Notes: generated by a model not told the origin, from the letters alone. A DNA stretch of 64,000 nucleotides from Brevibacillus laterosporus (GCA_007833815.1 CP033464.1:972501-1036500), one strand, 5' to 3'. Numbered from the stretch's first letter, positions 19,338 to 28,776 are shown. Numbers and translations are program-made.

Positions 19338-20771
19338 GTGGAGAAAATAATAACGACACAGAAGTGCCATGCTTTCTCAAGACTGAAGCAATACTCGCAG
19401 CATATCAAACATGCTTTAATAATTGTTGATGAACAAGATTTAATTTTAGAAGTGAGTGAAGCATTGTTACAGGCAACAGGGTTTAGCTATGAACAAGTCA
19501 TTTCTGCGCCATTTCAAAAAGTCATACCTTATATGAATTCTGTTAGTCATCTGTACGATAGTTTATTAGAAAAGGAAAAACAGATGTTAAAACCAACAGA
19601 AATGATTTATCAAGATGTTCAGGGTCAAAAATCGAAGACTCCTGTCATGATTACCACATCTTATAAGAATGGGGAACAGATTTATTTTTTCCATTTGTTC
19701 CAGCTAACTAAGGATTTGTCCATATCTCTGTCTCAACGTATGGCTGATCAGCTTACTTCCGAAATAAATTTGGGTGTCGTCGTCCTAGATGTTCAAGCTC
19801 GTTTGGTAGATATAAGTCATGTAGCTTGTAAAGTATTGGGTGTGGAGCGTATGCTTATCTTAAATAAGCATATTGATCAGGTTTTTGCGGGAATTCCAGA
19901 GGAACAACGATTAGTGCAACGAGAGCTTTTAGAAGGGGTAAAATTTCAAAATAAGGCAATGTCTTGGACAAATCAAAAGCAGCGTTACGAGCTTTTGGTA
20001 GACTCTAATACGTTGCATAATGAAGTAGGTCAAATTGTTGGAGCCTACGTTATTTTTAAAGATGTGACCAATATGCGTTCGCTGGAGCAAAAGATTGAAC
20101 GAAGCGATCGACTTGCGATGATTGGACAGATCGCAGCAGGCACAGCTCACGAAATAAGAAATCCGCTTACTTCTATCAAAGGCTTTTTGCAAATGTTTCA
20201 GCAATCATTTAAGGAAAATGGGATGGATAAGGAGAAGGCATTTACGGATATCATGCTAACTGAATTACATCGGATTAATTCACTAGTCAGTGAATTTCTG
20301 CTCCTAAGTAAGCCTCGTGATGTTCAATATCAGATGATCAGTCTACATACGGTCTTTGAAGAAATCATGCCTATTGTAGAAAGTGAAGCTTTGTTACATG
20401 GAATTGAGGTTCGTTACACAGGGACAGAAGCTTTGCCAATGGTTGTCGGTGATGCTGAGTTATTAAAGCAAGTTTTCCTAAATATCTGTAAAAATGGAAT
20501 GGAAGCCATGGGGAATGAAGGGACCTTGACGATATCGTATCACTATGAAGTGGACTCTGATAAAATTAGTTTAAATATTCAAGATACGGGACCTGGTATT
20601 CCTGGTTATTTAATTGACAAGATTTTTGACCCCTTCTTTACGACAAAGGATGAAGGAACTGGGCTAGGATTATCTGTTTGTCAAAAAATCATTCATGATA
20701 TCGGAGGACAAATTCGTGTCTCCTCTAAAGGATTTGGAACGACCTTTCACATTTTATTATCATATATGTAA
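19338..20771 (+). CDS. PAS-domain sensor histidine kinase
   Basis: A 477-residue soluble kinase, with no transmembrane segment. Two PAS-type sensory regions (about 20-120 and 135-245) are followed by the HisKA dimerisation box GTAHEIRNPLTSIKGF (phospho-His at about 271) and a HATPase_c domain with NGMEAM (N box), DTGPGIP (G1) and GTGLGLSV (G2). This layout resembles sporulation kinases of the KinA/KinE type that feed Spo0F. No response regulator is adjacent, so it is an orphan. GTG at 19338 follows AGGGGGAG nine bases away; the ATG at 19314 has none. Confidence 0.85.
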   Translation: MEKIITTQKCHAFSRLKQYSQHIKHALIIVDEQDLILEVSEALLQATGFSYEQVISAPFQKVIPYMNSVSHLYDSLLEKEKQMLKPTEMIYQDVQGQKSKTPVMITTSYKNGEQIYFFHLFQLTKDLSISLSQRMADQLTSEINLGVVVLDVQARLVDISHVACKVLGVERMLILNKHIDQVFAGIPEEQRLVQRELLEGVKFQNKAMSWTNQKQRYELLVDSNTLHNEVGQIVGAYVIFKDVTNMRSLEQKIERSDRLAMIGQIAAGTAHEIRNPLTSIKGFLQMFQQSFKENGMDKEKAFTDIMLTELHRINSLVSEFLLLSKPRDVQYQMISLHTVFEEIMPIVESEALLHGIEVRYTGTEALPMVVGDAELLKQVFLNICKNGMEAMGNEGTLTISYHYEVDSDKISLNIQDTGPGIPGYLIDKIFDPFFTTKDEGTGLGLSVCQKIIHDIGGQIRVSSKGFGTTFHILLSYM

Positions 20772-20774
20772 AAA

Positions 20775-20830
20775 AACATAGCGTTCGGAGCGTTCTCATG
20801 AATAAGAGAACGACCGAGCGCTATGTTATT
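20775..20830. terminator. Terminator after the histidine kinase
   Basis: ACATAGCGTTCGG-AGCGTTCTC and GAGAACG-ACCGAGCGCTATGT form a long imperfect stem of about 20 pairs. The T-run is weak on either side but A-runs flank it on the left, so it may act in both directions. Confidence 0.65.
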
Positions 20831-20861
20831 TGAGTTCAAATATGGTTTACCGTAACCAACT

Positions 20862-20891
20862 TTGGAAAAAGGCTATTGCTTATAGTATAAT
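20862..20891 (+). promoter_or_regulatory. Promoter of dnaX
   Basis: TTGGAA at 20862-20867 and TATAAT at 20886-20891 with an 18-base spacer, about 45 bases before dnaX. Confidence 0.6.
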
Positions 20892-20939
20892 AAATAAGAT
20901 CAAAAGGTTTGACAGACAGGTGAGGAGGAGTGAGCAAGG

Positions 20940-22721
20940 ATGGCATATACAGCTCTATATCGAGTATATAGACCTCAAACCTTTGGTGATGTGATTGGGC
21001 AAGCTCATGTCACAACAACCTTGCAAAATGCTCTTCGCGAGGGGCGACTTTCGCATGCTTACCTGTTTAATGGGCCAAGGGGAACGGGAAAGACTAGTGC
21101 TGCCAAGATTATGTCGAAAGCGGTAAACTGCCAGGATCCGCAGGATGGAGAACCGTGTAACCAATGCCCAGCATGTATAGCAATTACAGAAGGCTCAGTG
21201 ACCGATGTCTTAGAGATTGACGCTGCATCAAACCGCGGTGTTGAAGAAATTCGAGATATACGTGATAAGGTCAAATTTGCACCAAGCGAAGTAAAATATA
21301 AAGTGTACATTATTGATGAGGTACACATGTTGACAACAGAAGCGTTTAACGCCCTGTTAAAAACATTAGAAGAACCGCCCGGGCACGTACTATTTATTTT
21401 AGCCACGACCGAGCCACATAAGTTACCAGCAACAATTATTTCGCGTTGTCAGCGCTTTGATTTTCACCGCATTTCTCTGGCTGAAATGGCCCTGCGTTTG
21501 CAACATATTTGTGATGCGCAACAGATTGAGGCTGAGGAACAAGCTCTTCAGTTGGTTGCTAAAATGGCTGAGGGTGGAATGCGGGATGCTCTTAGTCTTT
21601 TAGATCAAGCTATTAGCTATAGTGGTAATCAAGTACGTGCGTCGGATGTATTAAAGATTACAGGGGCCGTATCACAAGCCTATTTTTCTACACTTGGTCG
21701 TATGATTTCTGAACAAAATGTAACTGGCGTAATGGAAGAGCTGGAGAAGATCATGTCTCAGGGAAAAGACCCTGAACAGTTTTTACAAGATCTGCTGTTC
21801 TATTTTAGGGATATGCTGTTGTTTAAAACAGCCCCTAATCTGGAAGAAATCATGGAACGAACATTAATTGATGAACAATTTCCAGATGTAGCTAACCGCT
21901 TTGCTCTGCCAGTTTTGTATGAGGTAATTGAACAGCTTAATCAGGCATTGACCCAGTTAAAGTGGTCAACGTTTGCACGAGTTTTGGTGGAGATGACATT
22001 AGTCCGCTTATGTCACTTATCCACTTCTGCTTCCAAAGGGGTTCCGTTATCTACAGGGCAAGATTTGTCGATGGCTGGTCATGGAGCAAGTGTGGGATCT
22101 GAAACCAACATAGCTTCTGGAGTGACCGGCATGATTTCTAGTTCAGATGTAGCTCCCCTCTTAGATCGTGTAAAGGTGCTAGAAGAGAAGCTGAACCAAA
22201 TCCTACAGGGAAATCTTGTAGAGGGAGGAAGGTCTGCTTCAGAAGATGGGAAACAACGAGAGGTACGACGTGCTCTGCCGGTTACAGGCGGTTCTAAGAC
22301 TTCTATGACAAAGGTGCGCGAAACGGTTCGCCAAACAGATGAGGGACTTTCTCAAAAAATTCGTGGTTCTTGGAGCCAAGTTTTATCCGAAGTGAAAAAG
22401 GTTCACTATAAATATCATGCATGGGTCGTAAGCGGTCAGCCAGCTGTAGCTAGCTCTGATGCTGTAATTGTTACGTTTAAAGGGTCGATTCATTGTGAAA
22501 AAACCATGGAACCAGAGCTAAGAGGCATTGTAGAGCGTGCGTTTCTTACTGTATCAGGTAAACCGCTACAGCTTCTATCCATAACAGAAGAAGAGTGGGA
22601 AAATGTACGGGGAGAGCAAACGCACTCAAATTCCACTGGATCAGATCAGCCCCCAGAAGATCCGTTTATTGCCGAGGCGATTCGGGTTGCTGGTGAAAGA
22701 TTGACTCACATTAAGGAATAA
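20940..22721 (+). CDS. dnaX: DNA polymerase III subunit gamma/tau
   Basis: Clamp-loader ATPase that also bridges the polymerases at the fork. 593 residues: AAA+ module with Walker A GPRGTGKTS (about 45-53), a zinc site of four cysteines at about 64-79, Walker B IIDEVHML, and sensor SRCQRF. A Ser/Gly-rich linker follows at about 365-460, then the tau-specific C-terminal domain. The ATG has GAGGAGG upstream. ebfC and recR follow, an order conserved widely. Confidence 0.97.
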   Translation: MAYTALYRVYRPQTFGDVIGQAHVTTTLQNALREGRLSHAYLFNGPRGTGKTSAAKIMSKAVNCQDPQDGEPCNQCPACIAITEGSVTDVLEIDAASNRGVEEIRDIRDKVKFAPSEVKYKVYIIDEVHMLTTEAFNALLKTLEEPPGHVLFILATTEPHKLPATIISRCQRFDFHRISLAEMALRLQHICDAQQIEAEEQALQLVAKMAEGGMRDALSLLDQAISYSGNQVRASDVLKITGAVSQAYFSTLGRMISEQNVTGVMEELEKIMSQGKDPEQFLQDLLFYFRDMLLFKTAPNLEEIMERTLIDEQFPDVANRFALPVLYEVIEQLNQALTQLKWSTFARVLVEMTLVRLCHLSTSASKGVPLSTGQDLSMAGHGASVGSETNIASGVTGMISSSDVAPLLDRVKVLEEKLNQILQGNLVEGGRSASEDGKQREVRRALPVTGGSKTSMTKVRETVRQTDEGLSQKIRGSWSQVLSEVKKVHYKYHAWVVSGQPAVASSDAVIVTFKGSIHCEKTMEPELRGIVERAFLTVSGKPLQLLSITEEEWENVRGEQTHSNSTGSDQPPEDPFIAEAIRVAGERLTHIKE

Positions 22722-22757
22722 AGTAGGAAAAACATACTTTCAAGGGAGGAATTAGGT

Positions 22758-23069
22758 ATGAAAAACATGCAACAAATGATGAAACAAGTGAAAAAAATGC
22801 AAGATGATATGCAGAAGGCACAAGAGCAATTAAAAGAAAGAGTAGTAGAAGGAACAGCTGGCGGTGGCGCTGTAGTTGTAAAGGCAAACGGACATAAGCA
22901 AGTCATTGATGTAACAATCAATCCAGAAGTAGTTGATCCAGAAGATGTAGAAATGTTACAAGATCTAGTTCTTGCTGCCATTAATGATGCCATGAAAAAT
23001 GTTGATGAAGTAGTTGGAAAAGAAATGGGACGCTTTACTGGTGGCATGAACATTCCTGGATTGTTCTAA
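22758..23069 (+). CDS. ebfC: YbaB/EbfC family nucleoid-associated protein
   Basis: DNA-binding protein of 103 residues (YaaK in B. subtilis). The N-terminal half is a Met/Lys/Gln-rich helix ([19 protein letters not shown]), and the middle carries the conserved [20 protein letters not shown] strand region. It is thought to bend DNA and may assist RecR-type repair. The ATG follows AGGGAGGA. It lies between dnaX and recR in one operon. Confidence 0.95.
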   Translation: MKNMQQMMKQVKKMQDDMQKAQEQLKERVVEGTAGGGAVVVKANGHKQVIDVTINPEVVDPEDVEMLQDLVLAAINDAMKNVDEVVGKEMGRFTGGMNIPGLF

Positions 23070-23107
23070 TATTACCAACATAAGCTCCCGTAAAGGAGTA
23101 GGTCATT

Positions 23108-23704
23108 GTGTTTTATCCAGAGCCCGTCTCGAAGTTAATAGAAGGTTTTATGAAATTGCCGGGCATTGGACCAAAAACAGCAAGTCGGTTAGCTTTTCAT
23201 GTGCTAAGCATGAAGGAAGATGACGTACTTGATTTAGCAAAAGCGTTGGTTAACGCCAAACGGCAACTGCACTACTGCTCGGTTTGTAATAATATCACCG
23301 ATTCGGACCCATGTCAGATTTGCCGCGATAAAAGCCGTGATGGTTCTACTATCTGTGTGGTTCAAGAACCAAAAGATTTGGTTGCCATGGAACGAACTAG
23401 AGAATTCACGGGGTACTATCATGTGTTACATGGCGCTATCTCACCTATGGATGGGATTGGTCCCGAGGATATTCATATTCCAGATTTGCTCAAACGCCTA
23501 GGTGATGAACAAGTACAAGAGCTGATTTTAGCTACGAACCCTAACATTGAGGGGGAAGCTACAGCGATGTATATTTCACGTTTGGTAAAACCTTTTGGCA
23601 TACGCGTCACCCGTATTGCTCATGGTCTGCCTGTAGGTGGAGATTTAGAGTATGCCGATGAAGTAACATTGACCAAAGCATTAGAAGGTCGCCGGGAGTT
23701 ATAA
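23108..23704 (+). CDS. recR: Recombination mediator RecR
   Basis: Helps load RecA at gaps together with RecF and RecO. 198 residues: an N-terminal HhH motif ([15 protein letters not shown]), a four-cysteine zinc finger [16 protein letters not shown] (57-72), a Toprim domain ([16 protein letters not shown]) and the C-terminal Walker-B-like region. Start is GTG with AAAGGAG about 12 bases upstream. Confidence 0.97.
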   Translation: MFYPEPVSKLIEGFMKLPGIGPKTASRLAFHVLSMKEDDVLDLAKALVNAKRQLHYCSVCNNITDSDPCQICRDKSRDGSTICVVQEPKDLVAMERTREFTGYYHVLHGAISPMDGIGPEDIHIPDLLKRLGDEQVQELILATNPNIEGEATAMYISRLVKPFGIRVTRIAHGLPVGGDLEYADEVTLTKALEGRREL

Positions 23705-23716
23705 TGAAATAATGAT

Positions 23717-23746
23717 AGGAGGTGCATGAGAAATCATGCGCCTTTT
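23717..23746 (+). terminator. Terminator of the dnaX-ebfC-recR operon
   Basis: AGGTGCATGA and TCATGCGCCT pair around GAAA and are followed by TTTTTG. About 220 bases without a visible gene follow before the next start. Confidence 0.75.
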
Positions 23747-23966
23747 TGTTATACGATCGAAATAGAAGGTGTTTTATGGATATAAGTATAAATCACTAAG
23801 GGTTAGAGGTTGTAAAAGACTTGAAGATATCCAAATTTTGTCATACAGGGAGAGTGTTGACAGTAACAAAAAAAATAAGTATGGTTCAGGAAATATCTGT
23901 TTCAAATGATAAAAAAGTGCTTTTTCACGTGGACGAGGCATAACCTGAGAGTAGGAGAGTGAACGA

Positions 23967-24932
23967 ATGCAACCATACATGCAATGGATGCCCACTGTAC
24001 GGAGGCACTCTGTAAAGTGGGCTTGGCTACTAACCTTTCAATATGTTTTGTATATTGTCATTCAACTATCGGCAACGAGAATATCGCAAGGGGCAGACGG
24101 TTCTTGGGAAATCCATATGTTGGCCAACATGGGTACGATACAAGCTTTATTATTGTGGGGGAATATTTGTCTCACATTACTGACGAGTATCCTGTTTTTA
24201 GTTGCTTTGTTTCGAGATCGGGGAGTCTCTGCTTCGTCTATTTGTATTGACGTAAACGGAAATGATTTTATTCATGCAGTAGCGTTTATGCAAGTGTTCT
24301 ATAATACCTCTATTTTTTTATATGGGACGGGAATCTTGACGTATCCGGTTTTTACAGTAGGAAGCATAGGGGGACTTTTTGAATCGGCTTTTTTGCAAGT
24401 GTTCTTGTTTATCTTTTGTTTCATTTGGTTTCGAGGCCGTTTAGAGTCCATAGGATTTGAAAAACCAACTGACATAGGAAGAATGTTTTTATCTATTATC
24501 GTTTTTTATCTGGGTATTACATTCGTATTAAGTTATGTGGTGGCACCATTGGCTGACCTGTTTCAAATTTCGTTAAGCTCCGCACGTGAAGATGACATAA
24601 CCCGTGAAATTAAAGATGCAAAACAAAACAGTATGTTAACTATGTTCTTTTCTTTTTTTATAACAGGTCTGCTTGTGCCAATCGCAGAAGAAATGATGTT
24701 TCGTGGAGTTCTTCAGACTTATCTAGTAAAGAAGTGGGGTGCCCTGTGCGGAATCCTTGTCGCCAGCTTTTGGTTTGCCATTATTCATATTGATTTAGCT
24801 TTGTTTCTACCTTTATTTATGATTGGTCTCTCACTAGGGATTGTCCGACACCGTTTTCATTCACTGTGGGCTTCGATTATTTTGCATTCAATCAACAATG
24901 TAGTTAGCGTAAGTCTTTCTTACCATTCCTAA
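23967..24932 (+). CDS. CPBP-family intramembrane metalloprotease
   Basis: A 321-residue polytopic membrane protein with about seven or eight hydrophobic segments. Abi/CAAX-type protease motifs are in the C-terminal half: EEMMFR (Glu241, Glu242, Arg246), FWFAIIH (His274) and HSINN (His307, Asn311). Such proteins cleave in the membrane in prenyl-CAAX processing, bacteriocin self-immunity or regulated proteolysis; the substrate here is not known. It is absent at this spot in B. subtilis, lying between recR and yaaL. The start follows GTAGGAGAG. Confidence 0.85.
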   Translation: MQPYMQWMPTVRRHSVKWAWLLTFQYVLYIVIQLSATRISQGADGSWEIHMLANMGTIQALLLWGNICLTLLTSILFLVALFRDRGVSASSICIDVNGNDFIHAVAFMQVFYNTSIFLYGTGILTYPVFTVGSIGGLFESAFLQVFLFIFCFIWFRGRLESIGFEKPTDIGRMFLSIIVFYLGITFVLSYVVAPLADLFQISLSSAREDDITREIKDAKQNSMLTMFFSFFITGLLVPIAEEMMFRGVLQTYLVKKWGALCGILVASFWFAIIHIDLALFLPLFMIGLSLGIVRHRFHSLWASIILHSINNVVSVSLSYHS

Positions 24933-24957
24933 ACTTCATGAAGTAAGGGGGATTTTC

Positions 24958-25194
24958 ATGAAATGGTTGAAAAAAAATGAGGGTGTGAAAGAGCAGCAGG
25001 TACAGCCTTATCATTTGCAAGAAGCGATTGCTAGTGCTTTACAACACTGGCAAAATGCTCAGCGTCATGTGGATTGCTCGGAGGGGTTTCAACAGGTTGA
25101 CCATTCTATTTATCAATTCCGACTAGCTGAAAAGCGTTATATGTACCTGCTTAAGCAAATACGGCGCCAAACTGAACAACAAAAAGAAGCATAG
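24958..25194 (+). CDS. yaaL: YaaL family protein (DUF2508)
   Basis: A 78-residue, probably alpha-helical, charged protein matching YaaL by size, position (before bofA) and the AEKRYMYLLKQIRRQ region. Function not known. It is 25 bases after the CPBP gene and 12 before bofA, so they are probably one operon. Confidence 0.85.
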   Translation: MKWLKKNEGVKEQQVQPYHLQEAIASALQHWQNAQRHVDCSEGFQQVDHSIYQFRLAEKRYMYLLKQIRRQTEQQKEA

Positions 25195-25206
25195 AGGAGG
25201 ACCCAA

Positions 25207-25476
25207 ATGAACACGGAAATCATGATAGCTGGAATTATCATTGGATTCCTAGTTTTGGTGGCACTCAGTAGATCAGTTTCCCGTCCACTACGCTGGACGG
25301 GAACTATTGCGCTTAATGTCATTATTGGAGCGATCCTCCTGTATTTCTCCAATTTTTTTGGTGAGATGGCTGGCTTTTATGTACCTATTAATCCAGTAAC
25401 AGCGATTATAGCAGGATTTCTACGTATTCCTGGCTTACTTGCGCTGGTTGTCATTCGCATTTTTCTGTTGAGCTAA
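25207..25476 (+). CDS. bofA: Pro-sigma-K processing inhibitor BofA
   Basis: Integral membrane protein of 89 residues that keeps SpoIVFB inactive in the outer forespore membrane until a forespore signal arrives. Two or three hydrophobic segments are visible, and the C-terminal INPVTAIIAGFLRIPG is the family signature. AGAGGAGG lies just before the ATG. It follows yaaL as in B. subtilis. Confidence 0.93.
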   Translation: MNTEIMIAGIIIGFLVLVALSRSVSRPLRWTGTIALNVIIGAILLYFSNFFGEMAGFYVPINPVTAIIAGFLRIPGLLALVVIRIFLLS

Positions 25477-25479
25477 GCA

Positions 25480-26004
25480 TTAACTTTTTCCATCAGTCAT
25501 AAGAAAAGCCAGGCTTGTTTTTTCATATTTCACATAGGCTTCCTGTGGATGACGCAATGAAAAGAGCAACGGAATCAGACGTGGAAGTAAACTAAATATG
25601 GTTACACATACTAGAAAATGTCCATAGGGGGGCGACAACCATGGAAAAAGAGCTAGGCAAGCGAATAATACACCTAGACAAGTCACTGTCTCCAACCGTC
25701 TGTAGCTTGCCAGTGAAACCATGAGTGAATGAGTAGCGCCCCACCAAGAGGAGAGCCAGAGCAAGTTCGATACTCGAAATGGCCGGGATAGAACAGAGGC
25801 ATTCGCCCAAAAGGCGGTTATATGTAAAAGTGGAATGAGAATAAGAAAACAAAGGGAAAGAATCAAAGAATGCCAAGGCAGAGTTCGCCAGAGGTCAAGT
25901 ATAAAAGTGGCCGTAATGATCCCGATTAGTTGCAACAGATAACCACCTATTCCCCAACGAAAACGATATAGCAAGCGGTAACTGTAAATGGTCTGTTCCT
26001 TCAT
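25480..26004 (-). CDS. Polytopic membrane protein, unknown function
   Basis: A 174-residue protein with four or five hydrophobic segments (about 20-36, 45-62, 80-100, 108-125 and 130-150) and a positively charged N terminus, without a family signature I recognise. ATG at 26004 is chosen because AGGAGG lies seven bases upstream; a TTG three bases earlier is less likely. It converges on bofA, whose stop is three bases away, and diverges from the phosphodiesterase gene at 26144. In B. subtilis an rRNA operon, not this gene, follows bofA. Confidence 0.75.
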   Translation of the reverse strand: MKEQTIYSYRLLYRFRWGIGGYLLQLIGIITATFILDLWRTLPWHSLILSLCFLILIPLLHITAFWANASVLSRPFRVSNLLWLSSWWGATHSLMVSLASYRRLETVTCLGVLFACLALFPWLSPPYGHFLVCVTIFSLLPRLIPLLFSLRHPQEAYVKYEKTSLAFLMTDGKS

Positions 26005-26143
26005 CAACAGGCCTCCTTTTTGTTCGTTCTATAGTATTATCGGTAGGTTGTATAGATAATTGTATCCTTCAATTGACAGGTAAATATAGGGTTATTATGA
26101 TAGGAACTAATTGGTAATGTCAGGAAGATGGTGAGGAGATGCC

Positions 26144-27640
26144 ATGAATACGGCTTTCAATAAGGAAAGGATCGCCATGGACTGCTGGAGTATTTTCCGT
26201 CAGGGAAACATATTTACTCCCCTGCTCGTGGTAGGGGCTTTTTTGTGGTTTCATTTCTCTGAATGGTTAGACGGTTTGTTTTGGCAAAGTTTTTTTGTAT
26301 CTCTGTTGTTATGCTTTCCTATTTTCTTATTACTGTTTTTCTACGACTATCCCTTGCATATTCGCTGGTTTTTACTAGGCCCTCTGTTTTTTGCAGGAAT
26401 ACTCTGGTACAAATCTTTTATGTTTAGCATGGTTTTATATGCGCTATGTCTTTATCTAGTTTGGGCTACCGCGTTATGGGGAATCTCCCGTTTTTATATA
26501 AGTAAGCATAACAGATATCCTTTTCAGGTGATGCGTTTTATTAAATTGCTTACTATGGCTAATGACTCAAGTAGTGGCAATTTACTTGAACAATTGCCCA
26601 AAACGTGGATTTTGCTAATAGCAATGCAGGAAGCCTTTGGGGCATGGCAAGAATGGACTGTGAGTGAGAGCATCTTATCTCACTTTGTATTTGTTTTTGT
26701 TTTATTCTTTTACAGTTATGCTATTCATCAATTATTTTTTACATGGAAGCCTGTTGAGATGAAAAATTTCGCTAATAAAATTACTAAACAGTTTGTTTTT
26801 CCAGTTGAACGCGTCTATTTGGTGGTATTGGATGGATGCAATAAAGAACAACTGTACGAAGCACACACCCCTTTTCTTGACTGGTTACAACGTACAGGAA
26901 CGAATTGGAGGAAGGTAGAGAGTGTATATCCAGCTGACACAAAAGCTTGTTATACCTCCCTGTTGACTGGTACCTATCCGTCTGAACATCAGATCGATAT
27001 CCATCTTGGTAATCGAAAGGCATTGAAGGTAGAGACTATCTTTGATGCTTTACAACAAGCAGGAAAAAAAGGAACTATATTGGCTGAGGGTAGGTTAAGT
27101 GGTCTATTTGGTAAGAAGGTTCCTAGTGATTATGTATGGGGGGCTGAACAGCCTGATGTCTATCGCATGGAGCAAGCTATTCAAGTTGTAAACGAAGAAA
27201 ATCCAGACTTTCTTCTTGTGCAAATGAGGGATATTTACCAGACGGGGAGTACATGCGGAGTTTATTGTGACGAGTATGTTAAAAAAATAAATGAAGCAGA
27301 TCAAATGATCGCTTGGTTCTATCATCAACTAGACAAGCTTGGGAAACTAAATCAAGCAGTGTTTATTGTTTGTTCCGATCATGGACAAGCTATGGGAATG
27401 GGTGGGCAAGGACATTTGAGTCATAAGGAACGTTTTATTTCTCTTATCATGCAAGGAACGTCTATTCATAGAGGACGGATCATTACTACACAGCGTTCGA
27501 TAGTGTCTGTTGCAGCTACAATTGCTTATCTTTTAGCAGTTCCCTATCCAAAACAAGCGAAGGGACCTGTTCTGTTAGAAGGAATGATAAGTGTGAACAA
27601 ATTATATGATAGGCAAGCGGAAGGAGCAGATCTTACGTGA
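26144..27640 (+). CDS. Membrane-anchored alkaline-phosphatase-superfamily protein
   Basis: 498 residues. The first 210 contain about five or six hydrophobic segments; the remainder is a type I phosphodiesterase/nucleotide pyrophosphatase-like domain. The motif order fits: VYLVVLDGCN (metal Asp), YPADTKACYTSLLTGTYP (nucleophile Thr in TSLLTG region), and SDHGQ (metal Asp and His). The usual DxxGHxxG motif reads DIYQTGSTCG and lacks the His, so catalysis is uncertain. The topology would put the domain outside or in the cytoplasm depending on segment count. Its stop overlaps the next gene's GTG start. Confidence 0.75.
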   Translation: MNTAFNKERIAMDCWSIFRQGNIFTPLLVVGAFLWFHFSEWLDGLFWQSFFVSLLLCFPIFLLLFFYDYPLHIRWFLLGPLFFAGILWYKSFMFSMVLYALCLYLVWATALWGISRFYISKHNRYPFQVMRFIKLLTMANDSSSGNLLEQLPKTWILLIAMQEAFGAWQEWTVSESILSHFVFVFVLFFYSYAIHQLFFTWKPVEMKNFANKITKQFVFPVERVYLVVLDGCNKEQLYEAHTPFLDWLQRTGTNWRKVESVYPADTKACYTSLLTGTYPSEHQIDIHLGNRKALKVETIFDALQQAGKKGTILAEGRLSGLFGKKVPSDYVWGAEQPDVYRMEQAIQVVNEENPDFLLVQMRDIYQTGSTCGVYCDEYVKKINEADQMIAWFYHQLDKLGKLNQAVFIVCSDHGQAMGMGGQGHLSHKERFISLIMQGTSIHRGRIITTQRSIVSVAATIAYLLAVPYPKQAKGPVLLEGMISVNKLYDRQAEGADLT

Positions 27641-28740
27641 GCCAGACAACGCTTGTGTACCTGCACTCGGTAGCTCGCATATCGTTACCTCAGGAATGTC
27701 TAGAGGTAATAAGCGCATGCGAGATAAATATCATTTCTGTAAAGGAATGGGAGCAGACAAAAGCTGAAATTTCCGGTTGGCTATTTACTGACAATCTGTC
27801 ACTCATACAGTGGCAGCAGTTTACATGTGAGATAAATAGGTGCATTAATACTAAGGAATCAAGCCAAACGCGCTATCTTGTACTTCTAGCAGGAGATAAG
27901 CTTACTGATAGTGTGGCGTATGAGATTGTAAAGTGGTTGCAACCGTTTAAGGAGTCGGTAGAAGTCGTTCGGTTACTGTGCTGGACGGAACAAAAAAAGG
28001 CTATTATCGGCAGCAATGCTTTTGAATGCCTAGCTGCAAGTGACTTTACAGCGAGGAATTGGCACGATCGTTTACGGCGAGGGTTTGCTGTACATTGTTA
28101 TATTTCATTCGTATGCAGATATGAAGAAGCAGTTGAAATCGCTTGGGCACAACAGATATTGTTGAATCAAAAAGCAAGGTTTTATCATATGCTAGCATTC
28201 CGATGTGATGAGGTAGGGGCTAGAGCAAATATCGTAGGACAAGGTCTAGGTATGGATAAACGCATTGGACAAAAGTGGTTATTTCCAAATGTGTATGACG
28301 AGAAGACTCTACAGCTGGAACAAGAATGGCTTGAGCAGGAATGGAACCGTTTGTTGCAACAAGTGAGCGTGAAGCGTATAGCTATCTGGGGATTTTCTTC
28401 TATCTTTGCACCTGATATGCTTGCGCAAATTACCCGCTTCGAGGTTTCCTGCTACTTGCAAGCGTGTCAGCAAAAAACGAACAATCTACCTAGAGATTGG
28501 CATTATTGCAAAACCCCTCTTGAAGCAGCAGAGATGGCAGATGCTCTACTTATTGTAAGACACGATGAGGATATTCTAAGTGTACGTTTAGACAACTTAT
28601 ACGAAAGAATGGCAAAGCCCTATGTTTTGGATATAGTGGATTGTTATCCGCCAGATGAGGCAAAACTTGAGAAAATATGCTACAGAACACTTGGTCAAAA
28701 GCCGAACGTTTGGAATGGATTAGATTATAATGGGATATAA
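27637..28740 (+). CDS. Degenerate UDP-sugar dehydrogenase-like protein
   Basis: 367 residues. About 160-235 resemble the central helical domain of UDP-glucose/GDP-mannose dehydrogenases (LLNQKARFYHMLAFRCDEVG, then GMDKRIGQKWL), and about 245-360 resemble the C-terminal UDP-binding domain (RIAIWGFSSIFAPD, ADALLIVRHDED, KPYVLDIVDCYPPD). The N-terminal NAD-binding GxGxxG fold is not recognisable and the loop carrying the catalytic Cys (GYGGSCFPKD in the family) is missing. It therefore looks like a pseudoenzyme. Starting at GTG inside a GTGA overlap, it is translationally coupled to the phosphodiesterase-like gene. The family call is by eye and should be tested. Confidence 0.6.
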   Translation: MSQTTLVYLHSVARISLPQECLEVISACEINIISVKEWEQTKAEISGWLFTDNLSLIQWQQFTCEINRCINTKESSQTRYLVLLAGDKLTDSVAYEIVKWLQPFKESVEVVRLLCWTEQKKAIIGSNAFECLAASDFTARNWHDRLRRGFAVHCYISFVCRYEEAVEIAWAQQILLNQKARFYHMLAFRCDEVGARANIVGQGLGMDKRIGQKWLFPNVYDEKTLQLEQEWLEQEWNRLLQQVSVKRIAIWGFSSIFAPDMLAQITRFEVSCYLQACQQKTNNLPRDWHYCKTPLEAAEMADALLIVRHDEDILSVRLDNLYERMAKPYVLDIVDCYPPDEAKLEKICYRTLGQKPNVWNGLDYNGI

Positions 28741-28776
28741 TGGTTGATAAGCTTAGCGAAAAGGTAGGTGTCCCAT

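Noticed and set aside
22706-23053. A 115-residue minus-strand frame over ebfC
   Set aside because: Antisense shadow of the conserved ebfC gene; Ser/Phe/Cys-rich composition is typical of such shadows.
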